Under the pieces are notes generated by a model. That model searched no databases. It was not told where the DNA came from and saw nothing but the letters and a program-made list of their open reading frames with translations. The translations under genes and the position numbers were made by a program. A DNA stretch of 64,000 bases from Megachile rotundata (taxonomy: Eukaryota > Arthropoda > Insecta > Hymenoptera > Megachilidae), in the NCBI RefSeq assembly GCF_050947335.1, contig NW_027473342.1, positions 1 through 64,000 on the forward strand, in the 5' to 3' direction. This document shows, piece by piece, positions 32,701 to 49,060 of the stretch (position 1 is its first letter; each line of letters starts with the position of its first letter).

Positions 32701-33512
32701 CACAATCACACAATCACACAATCACACACTCACACAATCACACAATCACACAATCACACAATCACACACTCACACAATCACACAGTCACAATCACACAAT
32801 CACAATCACACAATCACAATCACACAGTCACAATCACACAACCACAATCACACAATCACACAATCACACAATCACACAATCACACAATCACACAATCACA
32901 CAATCACACAATCACACAATCACACAATCACACAATCACACAATCACACAATCACACAATCACACAATCACACAATCACACAATCACACAATCACACAAT
33001 CACACAATCACACAATCACCTAATCACACAATCACACAATCACACAACCACACAATCACACAAGCACACAATCACTCAATCACACAATCACACACTCACA
33101 CAATCACACAGTCACAATCACACAATCACAATCACACAATCACACACTCACACAATCACACAATCACACAATCACACAATCACACACTCACACAATCACA
33201 CAGTCACAATCACACAATCACAATCACACAATCACAATCACACAGTCACAATCACACAACCACAATCACACAATCACACAATCACACAATCACACAATCA
33301 CACAATCACACAATCACACAATCACACAATCACACAATCACACAATCACACAATCACACAATCACACAATCACACAATCACACAATCACACAATCACACA
33401 ATCACACAATCACACAATCACACAATCACACAATCACACAATCACACAATCACACAATCACACAATCACACAATCACACAAGCACACAATCACTTAATCA
33501 CACAATCACACA

Positions 33513-34697
33513 CTCATACAATCCCACAGTCACAATCACACAATCACACAATCACCTAATCACACAATCACACAATCACACAACCACACAATCACACAAG
33601 CACACAATCACTCAATCAGACAATCACACACTCACACAATCACACAATCACACAATCACATAATCACACAATCACACAATCACACAATCACACAATCACA
33701 CAATCACACAGTACACACAATCACAATCACACAATCACAATTACACAATCGCACAATCACACAATCGCACAATCACACAATCACACAATCACACAGTCGC
33801 ACAATCACACAATCACACAATCACACAATCACACAATCACACAATCACACAATCACACAGTCACACAATCAGACAATCACACAATCACACAATCACTAGA
33901 TCACACAATCACACAATCACACAATCACACAATCACAATCACACAATCACAATTACACCATCACACAATCACACAATCTCACAATCACACAATCTCACAA
34001 TCACACAATCACACAATCACACAATCACACAATCACACAATCGCACAATCACAATTACACAATCACACAATCACACAATCACACAATCACACACTCACAC
34101 AATCACACAATCACACAATCACACAATCACACACTCACACAATCACACAGACACAATCACACAATCACAATCACACAATCACAATCACACAACCACAATC
34201 ACACAATCACACAATCACACAATCACACAATCACACAATCACACAATCACACAATCACACAATCACACAATCACACAATCACACAATCACACAATCACAC
34301 AATCACACAACCACACAATCACACAACCACACAATCACACAACCACACAATCACTCAATCACACAACCACACACTCACACAATCACACAGTCACAATCAC
34401 ACAATCACAATCACACAATCACACAATCACACACTCACACAATCACACAATCACACAATCACACAATCACACAATCACATAATCACACAATCACACAATC
34501 ACACAATCACACAATCACACAATCACACAATAACACAATCACACAATCACACAATCACCTAATCACACAATCACACAATCACACAACCACACAATCACAC
34601 AAGCACACAATCACTCAATCACACAATCACGCAATCACACAATCACACAATCACACAATCACACAACCACACAATCACACAAGCACACAATCACACA
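33513..34697. repeat. 1,185-bp superunit, copy 3
   Basis: This is the 13.5-kb-duplication partner of the 19981 superunit. It shares the AACCACACACTC variant (near 34372) and has the same 383-bp spacing from B to CTAG (33896). Confidence 0.87.
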
Positions 34698-36799
34698 CTC
34701 ATACAATCCCACAGTCACAATCACACAATCACACAATCACCTAATCACACAATCACACAATCACACAACCACACAATCACACAAGCACACAATCACTCAA
34801 TCAGACAATCACACACTCACACAATCACACAATCACACAATCACATAATCACACAATCACACAATCACACAATCACACAATCACACAATCACACAATCAC
34901 ACAATCACACAATCACACAATCACACAATCACACAATCACCTAATCACACAATCACACAATCACACAACCACACAATCACACAAGCACACAATCACTCAA
35001 TCACACAATCACACACTCACACAATCACACAGTCACAATCACACAGTCACAATCACACAATCACACAATCACACAATCACACAATCACACAATCACACAC
35101 TCACACAATCACACAATCACACAATCACACAATCACACACTCACACAATCACACAGTCACAATCACACAATCACAATCACACAATCACAATCACACAGTC
35201 ACAATCACACAACCACAATCACACAATCACACAATCACACAATCACACAATCACACAATCACACAATCACACAATCACACAATCACACAATCACACAATC
35301 ACACAATCACACAATCACACAATCACACAATCACACAATCACACAATCACACAATCGCACAATCACAATTACACAATCACACAATCACACAATCACACAA
35401 TCACACACTAACACAATCACACAATCACACAATCACACAATCACACACTCACACAATCACACAGACACAATCACACAATCACAATCACACAATCACAATC
35501 ACACAACCACAATCACACAATCACACAATCACACAATCACACAATCACACAATCACACAATCACACAATCACACAATCACACAATCACACAATCACACAA
35601 TCACACAATCACACAACCACACAATCACACAACCACACAATCACTCAATCACACAATCACACACTCACACAATCACACAGTCACAATCACACAATCACAA
35701 TCACACAATCACACAATCACACACTCACACAATCACACAATCACACAATCACACAATCACACAATCACATAATCACACAATCACACAATCACACAATCAC
35801 ACAATCACACAATCACACAATCACACAATCACACAATCACACAATCACACAATCACCTAATCACACAATCACACAATCACACAACCACACAATCACACAA
35901 GCACACAATCACTCAATCACACAATCACACACTCACACAATCACACAGTCACAATCACACAGTCACAATCACACAATCACACAATCACACAATCACACAA
36001 TCACACAATCACACACTCACACAATCACACAATCACACAATCACACAATCACACACTCACACAATCACACAGTCACAATCACACAATCACAATCACACAA
36101 TCACAATCACACAGTCACAATCACACAACCACAATCACACAATCACACAATCACACAATCACACAATCACACAATCACACAATCACACAATCACACAATC
36201 ACACAATCACACAACCACACAATCACACAATCACACAATCACACAATCACACAATCACACAATCACACAATCACACAATCACACAATCACACAATCACAC
36301 AATCACCTAATCACACAATCACACAATCACACAACCACACAATCACACAAGCACACAATCACTCAATCACACAATCACACACTCACACAATCACACAGTC
36401 ACAATCACACAATCACAATCACACAATCACACACTCACACAATCACACAATCACACAATCACACAATCACACACTCACACAATCACACAGTCACAATCAC
36501 ACAATCACAATCACACAATCACAATCACACAGTCACAATCACACAACCACAATCACACAATCACACAATCACACAATCACACAATCACACAATCACACAA
36601 TCACACAATCACACAATCACACAATCACACAATCACACAATCACACAATCACACAATCACACAATCACACAATCACACAATCACACAATCACACAATCAC
36701 ACAATCACACAATCACACAATCACACAATCACACAATCACACAATCACACAATCACACAATCACACAAGCACACAATCACTTAATCACACAATCACACA

Positions 36800-37984
36800 C
36801 TCATACAATCCCACAGTCACAATCACACAATCACACAATCACCTAATCACACAATCACACAATCACACAACCACACAATCACACAAGCACACAATCACTC
36901 AATCAGACAATCACACACTCACACAATCACACAATCACACAATCACATAATCACACAATCACACAATCACACAATCACACAATCACACAATCACACAGTA
37001 CACACAATCACAATCACACAATCACAATTACACAATCGCACAATCACACAATCGCACAATCACACAATCACACAATCACACAGTCGCACAATCACACAAT
37101 CACACAATCACACAATCACACAATCACACAATCACACAATCACACAGTCACACAATCAGACAATCACACAATCACACAATCACTAGATCACACAATCACA
37201 CAATCACACAATCACACAATCACAATCACACAATCACAATTACACCATCACACAATCACACAATCTCACAATCACACAATCTCACAATCACACAATCACA
37301 CAATCACACAATCACACAATCACACAATCGCACAATCACAATTACACAATCACACAATCACACAATCACACAATCACACACTCACACAATCACACAATCA
37401 CACAATCACACAATCACACACTCACACAATCACACAGACACAATCACACAATCACAATCACACAATCACAATCACACAACCACAATCACACAATCACACA
37501 ATCACACAATCACACAATCACACAATCACACAATCACACAATCACACAATCACACAATCACACAATCACACAATCACACAATCACACAATCACACAACCA
37601 CACAATCACACAACCACACAATCACACAACCACACAATCACTCAATCACACAATCACACACTCACACAATCACACAGTCACAATCACACAATCACAATCA
37701 CACAATCACACAATCACACACTCACACAATCACACAATCACACAATCACACAATCACACAATCACATAATCACACAATCACACAATCACACAATCACACA
37801 ATCACACAATCACACAATAACACAATCACACAATCACACAATCACCTAATCACACAATCACACAATCACACAACCACACAATCACACAAGCACACAATCA
37901 CTCAATCACACAATCACGCAATCACACAATCACACAATCACACAATCACACAACCACACAATCACACAAGCACACAATCACACA
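36800..37984. repeat. 1,185-bp superunit, copy 4
   Basis: This is the 13.5-kb-duplication partner of the 23260 superunit, 13,540 bp downstream. CTAG lies at 37183, again 383 bp after B. Confidence 0.87.
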
Positions 37985-40383
37985 CTCATACAATCCCACA
38001 GTCACAATCACACAATCACACAATCACCTAATCACACAATCACACAATCACACAACCACACAATCACACAAGCACACAATCACTCAATCAGACAATCACA
38101 CACTCACACAATCACACAATCACACAATCACATAATCACACAATCACACAATCACACAATCACACAATCACACAATCACACAGTACACACAATCACAATC
38201 ACACAATCACAATTACACAATCGCACAATCACACAATCGCACAATCACACAATCACACAATCACACAGTCGCACAATCACACAATCACACAATCACACAA
38301 TCACACAATCACACAATCACACAATCACACAGTCACACAATCAGACAATCACACAATCACACAATCACTAGATCACACAATCACACAATCACACAATCAC
38401 ACAATCACAATCACACAATCACAATTACACCATCACACAATCACACAATCTCACAATCACACAATCTCACAATCACACAATCACACAATCACACAATCAC
38501 ACAATCACACAATCGCACAATCACAATTACACAATCACACAATCACACAATCACACAATCACACAATCACACACTCACACAATCACACAATCACACAATC
38601 ACACAATCACACACTCACACAATCACACAGACACAATCACACAATCACAATCACACAATCACAATCACACAACCACAATCACACAATCACACAATCACAC
38701 AATCACACAATCACACAATCACACAATCACACAATCACACAATCACACAATCACACAACCACACAATCACACAACCACACAATCACACAACCACACAATC
38801 ACTCAATCACACAATCACACACTCACACAATCACACAGTCACAATCACACAATCACAATCACACAATCACACAATCACACACTCACACAATCACACAATC
38901 ACACAATCACACAATCACACAATCACATAATCACACAATCACACAATCACACAATCACACAATCACACAATCACACAATCACACAATCACACAATCACAC
39001 AATCACACAATCACACAATCACCTAATCACACAATCACACAATCACACAACCACACAATCACACAAGCACACAATCACTCAATCACACAATCACACACTC
39101 ACACAATCACACAGTCCCAATCACACAGTCACAATCACACAATCACAATCACACAATCACAATCGCACAATCACACAATCGCACAATCACACAATCACAC
39201 AATCACACAGTCGCACAATCACACAATCACACAATCACACAATCACACAATCACACAATCACACAATCACACAGTCACACAATCAGACAATCACACAATC
39301 ACACAATCACTAGATCACACAATCACACAATCACACAATCACACTATCACAATCACACAATCACAATTACACCATCACACAATCACACAATCTCACAATC
39401 ACACAATCTCACAATCACACAATCACACAATCACACAATCACACAATCACACAATCGCACAATCACAATTACACAATCACACAATCACACAATCACACAA
39501 TCACACACTCACACAATCACACAATCACACAATCACACAATCACACACTCACACAATCACACAGACACAATCACACAATCACAATCACACAATCACAATC
39601 ACACAACCACAATCACACAATCACACAATCACACAATCACACAATCACACAATCACACAATCACACAATAACACAATCACACAATCACACAATCACACAA
39701 TCACACAACCACACAATCACACAACCACACAATCACACAACCACACAATCACTCAATCACACAATCACACACTCACACAATCACACAGTCACAATCACAC
39801 AATCACAATCACACAATCACACAATCACACACTCACACAATCACACAATCACACAATCACACAATCACACAATCACATAATCACACAATCACACAATCAC
39901 ACAATCACACAATCACACAATCACACAATCACACAATCACACAATCACACAATCACACAATCACACAATCACCTAATCACACAATCACACAATCACACAA
40001 CCACACAATCACACAAGCACACAATCACTCAATCACACAATCACACACTCACACAATCACACAGTCACAATCACACAGTCACAATCACACAATCACAATC
40101 ACACAATCACAATCACACAATCACACAATCACACAATCACACAATCACACAATCACACAATCACACAATCACACAAGCACACAATCACTCAATCACACAA
40201 TCACACACTCACAAAATCACACAGTCACAATCACACAGTCACAATCACACAATCACAATCACACAATCACAATCACACAATCACACAATCACACAATCAC
40301 ACAATCACACAATCACACAATCACACAATCACACAATCACACAATCACACAATCACACAGTCACACAATCACACAATCACAAT

Positions 40384-40566
40384 CACGCAATCACACAATC
40401 ACGATTGCACAATCACGATCACACAATCACGATCACACAATCACGATCACACAATCACGGTCACACAATCACGGTCACAAAATCATGGTCACACAATCAC
40501 GGTCACACAATCGCGGTCACACAATCACGCAGTCACACAATCACACAGTCACACAATCACGCAGTC
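40384..40566. repeat. CpG-rich cluster, partner of the 26844 copy
   Basis: It carries the same CATGGTC change (ATG at 40485), 13,540 bp downstream of its partner. No further differences were seen. Confidence 0.87.
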
Positions 40567-41584
40567 ACACAATCACTCAATCACACAATCACACAATCAC
40601 ACAATCTCACAATCACACAATCACACAATCACACAATCACACAATCACACAATCACACAATCACACAATCACACAATCACACAATCACACAATCACACAA
40701 TCACACAATCACGCAATCACACAATCACACAATCACACAATCACACAACCACACAATCACACAAGCACACAATCACTTAATCACACAATCACACACTCAT
40801 ACAATCCCACAGTCACAATCGCACAATCACACAATCACCTAATCACACAATCACACAATCACACAACCACACAATCACACAAGCACACAATCACTCAATC
40901 AGACAATCACACACTCACACAATCACACAATCACACAATCACACAATCACACAATCACACAATCACATAATCACACAACCACACAATCACACAATCACAC
41001 AATCACACAATCACACAATCACACAGTACACACAATCACAATCACACAATCACAATTACACAATCGCACAATCACACAATCGCACAATCACACAATCACA
41101 CAATCACACAGTCACACAATCACACAATCACACAATCACACAATCACACAATCACACAATCACACAATCACACAGTCACACAATCAGACAATCACACAAT
41201 CACACAATCACACAATCACACAATCACACAATCACACAATCACACAATCACACAATCACACAATCACACAATCACACAATCACACAATCACACAATCACA
41301 CAATCACCTAATCACACAATCACACAATCACACAACCACACAATCACACAAGCACACAATCACTCAATCACACAATCACACACTCACACAATCACACAGT
41401 CACAATCACACAGTCACAATCACACAATCACAATCACACAATCACACAATCACACAATCACACAATCACACAATCACACAATCACACAATCACACAATCA
41501 CACAATCACACAATCACACAATCACACAATCACACAATCACACAATCACACAATCACACAGTCACACAATCACACAATCACAAT

Positions 41585-41768
41585 CACGCAATCACACAAT
41601 CACGATTGCACAATCACGATCACACAATCACGATCACACAATCACGATGACACAATCACGGTCACACAATCACGGTCACAAAATCACGGTCACACAATCA
41701 CGGTCACACAATCGCGGTCACACAAATACGCAGTCACACAATCACACAGTCACACAATCACGCAGTCA
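41585..41768. repeat. CpG-rich cluster, partner of the 28036 copy
   Basis: It carries the same CGATGAC and ACAAATACGCAG changes, 13,548 bp downstream of its partner. The extra 8 bp arose in the pure repeat run between the two clusters. Confidence 0.87.
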
Positions 41769-43269
41769 CACAATCACTCAATCACAAAATCACACAATCA
41801 CACAAGCACACAATCACTCAATCACACAATCACACACTCACACAATCGCACAGTCACAATCACACAATCACACAATCACACAATCACACAATCACACAAT
41901 CACACAATCACACAATCACACAATCACACAATCACACAATCACACAATCACACAACCACACAATCACACAATCACACAATCACACAACCACACACTCACA
42001 CAATCACTCAATCACACAATCACACAATCACAATCACACAACCACAATCACACAATCACACAATCACACAATCACACAATCACACAATCACTCAATCACA
42101 CAATCACACAATCACACAATCACACAATCACACAATCACACAATCACACAATCACACAACCACACAATCACACAAGCACACAGTCACTCAATCACACAAT
42201 CACACACTCACACAATCACACAGTCACAATCACACAATCACACAATCACACAATCACAATCACACAATCACGATTACACCATCACACAATCACACTATCT
42301 CACAATCACACAATCACACAATCACACAATCACACAATCACACAATCACACAATCGCACAATCACAATTACACAATCACACAATCACACAATCACACAAT
42401 CACACACTCACACAATCACACAATCACACAATCACACAATCACACACTCACACAATCACACAGACACAATCACACAATCACAATCACACAATCACAATCA
42501 CACAACCACAATCACACAATCACACAATCACACAATCACACAATCACACAGTCACAATCACACAATCACACAATCACACAAGCACACAATCACTCAATCA
42601 CACAATCACACACTCACACAATCACACAATCACACAATCACACAATCACACAATCACACAATCACACAATCACACAATCACACAATCACACAATCACACA
42701 ATCACACAACCACACAATCACACAACCACACAATCACACAACCACACAATCACTCAATCACACAATCACACACTCACACAATCACACAGTCACAATCACA
42801 CAATCACAATCACACAATCACACAATCACACAATCACACAATCACACAATCACACACTCACACAATCACACAATCACACAATCACACAATCACACACTCA
42901 CACAATCACACAGTCACAATCACACAATCACAATCACACAATCACAATCACACAGTCACAATCACACAACCACAATCACACAATCACACAATCACACAAT
43001 CACACAATCACACAATCACACAATCACACAATCACACAATCACACAATCACACAATCACACAATCACACAATCACACAATCACACAATCACACAATCACA
43101 CAATCACACAATCACACAATCACACAATCACACAATCACGCAATCACACAATCACACAATCACACAATCACACAACCACACAATCACACAAGCACACAAT
43201 CACTTAATCACACAATCACACACTCATACAATCCCACAGTCACAATCACACAATCACACAATCACCTAA
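41647..43269 (+). other. Duplicate of the 540-codon open frame; artefact
   Basis: The translation is identical to the 28099 frame, 13,548 bp downstream within the second 13.5-kb copy. No gene call is made, for the same reason. Confidence 0.9.
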
Positions 43270-46200
43270 TCACACAATCACACAATCACACAACCACACA
43301 ATCACACAAGCACACAATCACTCAATCAGAGAATCACACACTCACACAATCACACAATCACACAATCACATAATCACACAATCACACAATCACACAATCA
43401 CACAATCACACAATCACACAGTACACACAATCACAATCACACAATCACAATTACACAATCGCACAATCACACAATCGCACAATCACACAATCACACAATC
43501 ACACAGTCGCACAATCACACAATCACACAATCACACAATCACACATTCACACAATCACACAGTCACACAATCAGACATTCACACAATCACACAATCACTA
43601 GATCACACAATCACACAATCACACAATCACACAATCACAATCACACAATCACAATTACACCATCACACAATCACACAATCTCACAATCACACAATCACAC
43701 AATCACACAATCGCACAATCACAATTACACAATCACACAATCACACAATCACACAATCACACACTAACACAATCACACAATCACACAATCACACAATCAC
43801 ACACTCACACAATCACACAGACACAATCACACAATCACAATCACACAATCACAATCACACAACCACAATCACACAATCACACAATCACACAATCACACAA
43901 TCACACAATCACACAATCACACAATCACACAATCACACAATCACACAATCACACAATCACACAACCACACAATCACACAACCACACAATCACTCAATCAC
44001 ACAATCACACACTCACACAATCACACAGTCACAATCACACAATCACAATCACACAATCACACAATCACACACTCACACAATCACACAATCACACAATCAC
44101 ACAATCACACAATCACATAATCACACAATCACACAATCACACAATCACACAATCACACAATCACACAATCACACAATCACACAATCACACAATCACACAA
44201 TCACCTAATCACACAATCACACAATCACACAACCACACAATCACACAAGCACACAATCACTCAATCACACAATCACACACTCACACAATCACACAGTCAC
44301 AATCACACAGTCACAATCACACAATCACACAATCACACAATCACACAATCACACAATCACACACTCACACAATCACACAATCACACAATCACACAATCAC
44401 ACACTCACACAATCACACAGTCACAATCACACAATCACAATCACACAATCACAATCACACAGTCACAATCACACAACCACAATCACACAATCACACAATC
44501 ACACAATCACACAATCACACAATCACACAATCACACAATCACACAATCACACAATCACACAATCACACAATCACACAATCACACAATCACACAATCACAC
44601 AATCACACAATCACACAATCACACAATCACACAATCACACAATCACACAATCACACAATCACACAATCACCTAATCACACAATCACACAATCACACAACC
44701 ACACAATCACACAAGCACACAATCACTCAATCACACAATCACACACTCACACAATCACACAGTCACAATCACACAATCACAATCACACAATCACACAATC
44801 ACACAATCACACAATCACACACTCACACAATCACACAGTCACAATCACACAATCACAATCACACAATCACAATCACACAGTCACAATCACACAACCACAA
44901 TCACACAATCACACAATCACACAATCACACAATCACACAATCACACAATCACACAATCACACAATCACACAATCACACAATCACACAATCACACAATCAC
45001 ACAATCACACAATCACACAATCACACAATCACACAATCACACAATCACACAATCACACAATCACACAATCACACAATCACACAATCACACAATCACACAA
45101 TCACGCAATCACACAATCACACAATCACACAATCACACAACCACACAATCACACAAGCACACAATCACTTAATCACACAATCACACACTCATACAATCCC
45201 ACAGTCACAATCACACAATCACACAATCACCTAATCACACAATCACACAATCACACAACCACACAATCACACAAGCACACAATCACTCAATCAGACAATC
45301 ACACACTCACACAATCACACAATCACACAATCACATAATCACACAATCACACAATCACACAATCACACAATCACACAATCACACAGTACACACAATCACA
45401 ATCACACAATCACAATTACACAATCGCACAATCACACAATCGCACAATCACACAATCACACAATCACACAGTCGCACAATCACACAATCACACAATCACA
45501 CAATCACACAATCACACAATCACACAATCACACAGTCACACAATCAGACAATCACACAATCACACAATCACTAGATCACACAATCACACAATCACACAAT
45601 CACACAATCACAATCACACAATAACAATTACACCATCACACAATCACACAATCTCACAATCACACAATCTCACAATCACACAATCACACAATCACACAAT
45701 CACACAATCACACAATCGCACAATCACAATTACACAATCACACAATCACACAATCACACAATCACACACTCACACAATCACACAATCACACAATCACACA
45801 ATCACACACTCACACAATCACACAGACACAATCACACAATCACAATCACACAATCACAATCACACAACCACAATCACACAATCACACAATCACACAATCA
45901 CACAATCACACAATCACACAATCACACAATCACACAATCACACAATCACACAATCACACAATCACACAATCACACAACCACACAATCACACAAGCACACA
46001 ATCACTCAATCACACAATCACGCAATCACACAATCACACAATCACACAATCACACAACCACACAATCACACAAGCACACAATCACACACTCATACAATCC
46101 CACAGTCACAATCACACAATCACACAATCACCTAATCACACAATCACACAATCACACAACCACACAATCACACAAGCACACAATCACTCAATCAGACAAT

Positions 46201-46471
46201 CACACACTCACACAATCACACAATCACACAATCACATAATCACACAATCACACAATCACACAATCACACAATCACACAATCACACAGTACACACAATCAC
46301 AATCACACAATCACAATTACACAATCGCACAATCACACAATCGCACAATCACACAATCACACAATCACACAGTCGCACAATCACACAATCACACAATCAC
46401 ACAATCACACAATCACACAATCACACAATCACACAGTCACACAATCAGACAATCACACAATCACACAATCA

Positions 46472-48233
46472 CTAGATCACACAATCACACAATCACACAA
46501 TCACACAATCACAATCACACAATCACAATTACACCATCACACAATCACACAATCTCACAATCACACAATCTCACAATCACACAATCACACAATCACACAA
46601 TCACACAATCACACAATCGCACAATCACAATTACACAATCACACAATCACACAATCACACAATCACACACTCACACAATCACACAATCACACAATCACAC
46701 AGTCACACACTCACACAATCACACAGACACAATCACACAATCACAATCACACAATCACAATCACACAACCACAATCACACAATCACACAATCACACAATC
46801 ACACAATCACACAATCACACAATCACACAATCACACAATCACACAATCACACAATCACACAATCACACAATCACACAACCACACAATCACACAACCACAC
46901 AATCACACAACCACACAATCACTCAATCACACAATCACACACTCACACAATCACACAGTCACAATCACACAATCACAATCACACAATCACACAATCACAC
47001 ACTCACACAATCACACAATCACACAATCACACAATCACACAATCACATAATCACACAATCACACAATCACACAATCACACAATCACACAATCACACAATC
47101 ACACAATCACACAATCACACAATCACACAATCACCTAATCACACAATCACACAATCACACAACCACACAATCACACAAGCACACAATCACTCAATCACAC
47201 AATCACACACTCACACAATCACACAGTCACAATCACACAGTCACAATCACACAGTCACAATCACACAACCACAATCACACAATCACACAATCACACAATC
47301 ACACAATCACACAATCACACAATCACACAATCACACAATCACACAATCACACAATCACACAATCACACAATCACACAATCACACAATCACACAATCACAC
47401 AATCACACAATCACACAATCACACAATCACACAATCACACAATCACACAATCACACAATCACACAATCACACAATCACGCAATCACACAATCACACAATC
47501 ACACAATCACACAACCACACAATCACACAAGCACACAATCACTTAATCACACAATCACACACTCATACAATCCCACAGTCACAATCACACAATCACACAA
47601 TCACCTAATCACACAATCACACAATCACACAACCACACAATCACACAAGCACACAATCACACAATCACACAATCACACAATCACACAATCACACAATCAC
47701 ACAATCACACAATCACACAATCACACAATCACACAATCACACAATCACACAACCACACACTCACACAATCACTCAATCACACAAACACACAATCACACAA
47801 TCACAATCACACAATCACAATCACACAATCACACAATCACACAATCACACAATCACACAATCACACAATCACACAATCACACAATCACACAAGCACACAA
47901 TCACTCAATCACACAATCACACACTCACAAAATCACACAGTCACAATCACACAGTCACAATCACACAACCACAATCACACAATCACACAATCACACAATC
48001 ACACAATCACACAATCACACAATCACACAATCACACAATCGCACAATCACACAATCACACAATCACACAGTCGCACAATCACACAATCGCACAATCACAC
48101 AATCGCACAATCACACAATCACACAATCACACAGTCGCACAATCACACAATCACACAATCACACAATCACACAATCACACAATCACACAATCACACAGTC
48201 ACACAATCAGACAATCACACAATCACACAATCA
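46472..48233. repeat. 1,762-bp segment present only in the first 11.1-kb copy
   Basis: The segment between two CTAG units carries E, F, CATAATC and CCTAATC series, a pure run near 47269-47476, B at 47562, an AACCACACACTC...CAAACAC module near 47752-47790 and a block of TCGCAC units near 48040-48135. After the second CTAG (48234) the same E-F series starts again, including the unusual CAGTCACACACTC unit (near 46699 and 48462). Copy 2 of the larger duplication passes directly from one CTAG (57644) to the shared continuation, so this is either a gain here or a loss there. Confidence 0.82.
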
Positions 48234-49040
48234 CTAGATCACACAATCACACAATCACACAATCACACAATCACAATCACACAATCACAATTACACCATC
48301 ACACAATCACACAATCTCACAATCACACAATCTCACAATCACACAATCACACAATCACACAATCACACAATCACACAATCGCACAATCACAATTACACAA
48401 TCACACAATCACACAATCACACAATCACACACTCACACAATCACACAATCACACAATCACACAGTCACACACTCACACAATCACACAGACACAATCACAC
48501 AATCACAATCACACAATCACAATCACACAACCACAATCACACAATCACACAATCACACAATCACACAATCACACAATCACACAATCACACAATCACACAA
48601 TCACACAATCACACAATCACACAATCACACAATCACACAACCACACAATCACACAACCACACAATCACACAACCACACAATCACTCAATCACACAATCAC
48701 ACACTCACACAATCACACAGTCACAATCACACAATCACAATCACACAATCACACAATCACACACTCACACAATCACACAATCACACAATCACACAATCAC
48801 ACAATCACATAATCACACAATCACACAATCACACAATCACACAATCACACAATCACACAATCACACAATCACACAATCACACAATCACACAATCACCTAA
48901 TCACACAATCACACAATCACACAACCACACAATCACACAAGCACACAATCACTCAATCACACAATCACACACTCACACAATCACACAGTCACAATCACAC
49001 AGTCACAATCACACAATCACAATCACACAATCACACAATC

Positions 49041-49060
49041 ACGATTGCACAATCACGATC
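49041..49060. repeat. Minimal CpG-cluster fragment (GATTGCAC plus CGATCAC)
   Basis: Only the GATTGCAC unit and one CGATCAC unit remain of the cluster, embedded in ordinary units and followed by AAGCAC and CACAAAATC units. The TTG at 49045 is the nominal start of the longest open frame in the window. A matching fragment lies at 58451. Confidence 0.85.

Larger units (their letters stand above)
31610..45000. repeat. 13.5-kb tandem duplication, copy 2
   Basis: Partner landmarks lie at offsets of 13,524 (start), 13,532 (B at 33513 and 34698), 13,540 (B at 36800, 37985 and 40796) and 13,548 (41647 onward). Each step is one 8-bp unit gained, and I saw no landmark substitution between the copies. 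A 1,623-bp open frame (28099-29721 and 41647-43269) translates identically in both. Such identity means either a very recent duplication or an assembly duplication. Divergence begins near 44990, where copy 2 continues as a pure run. Confidence 0.9.
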
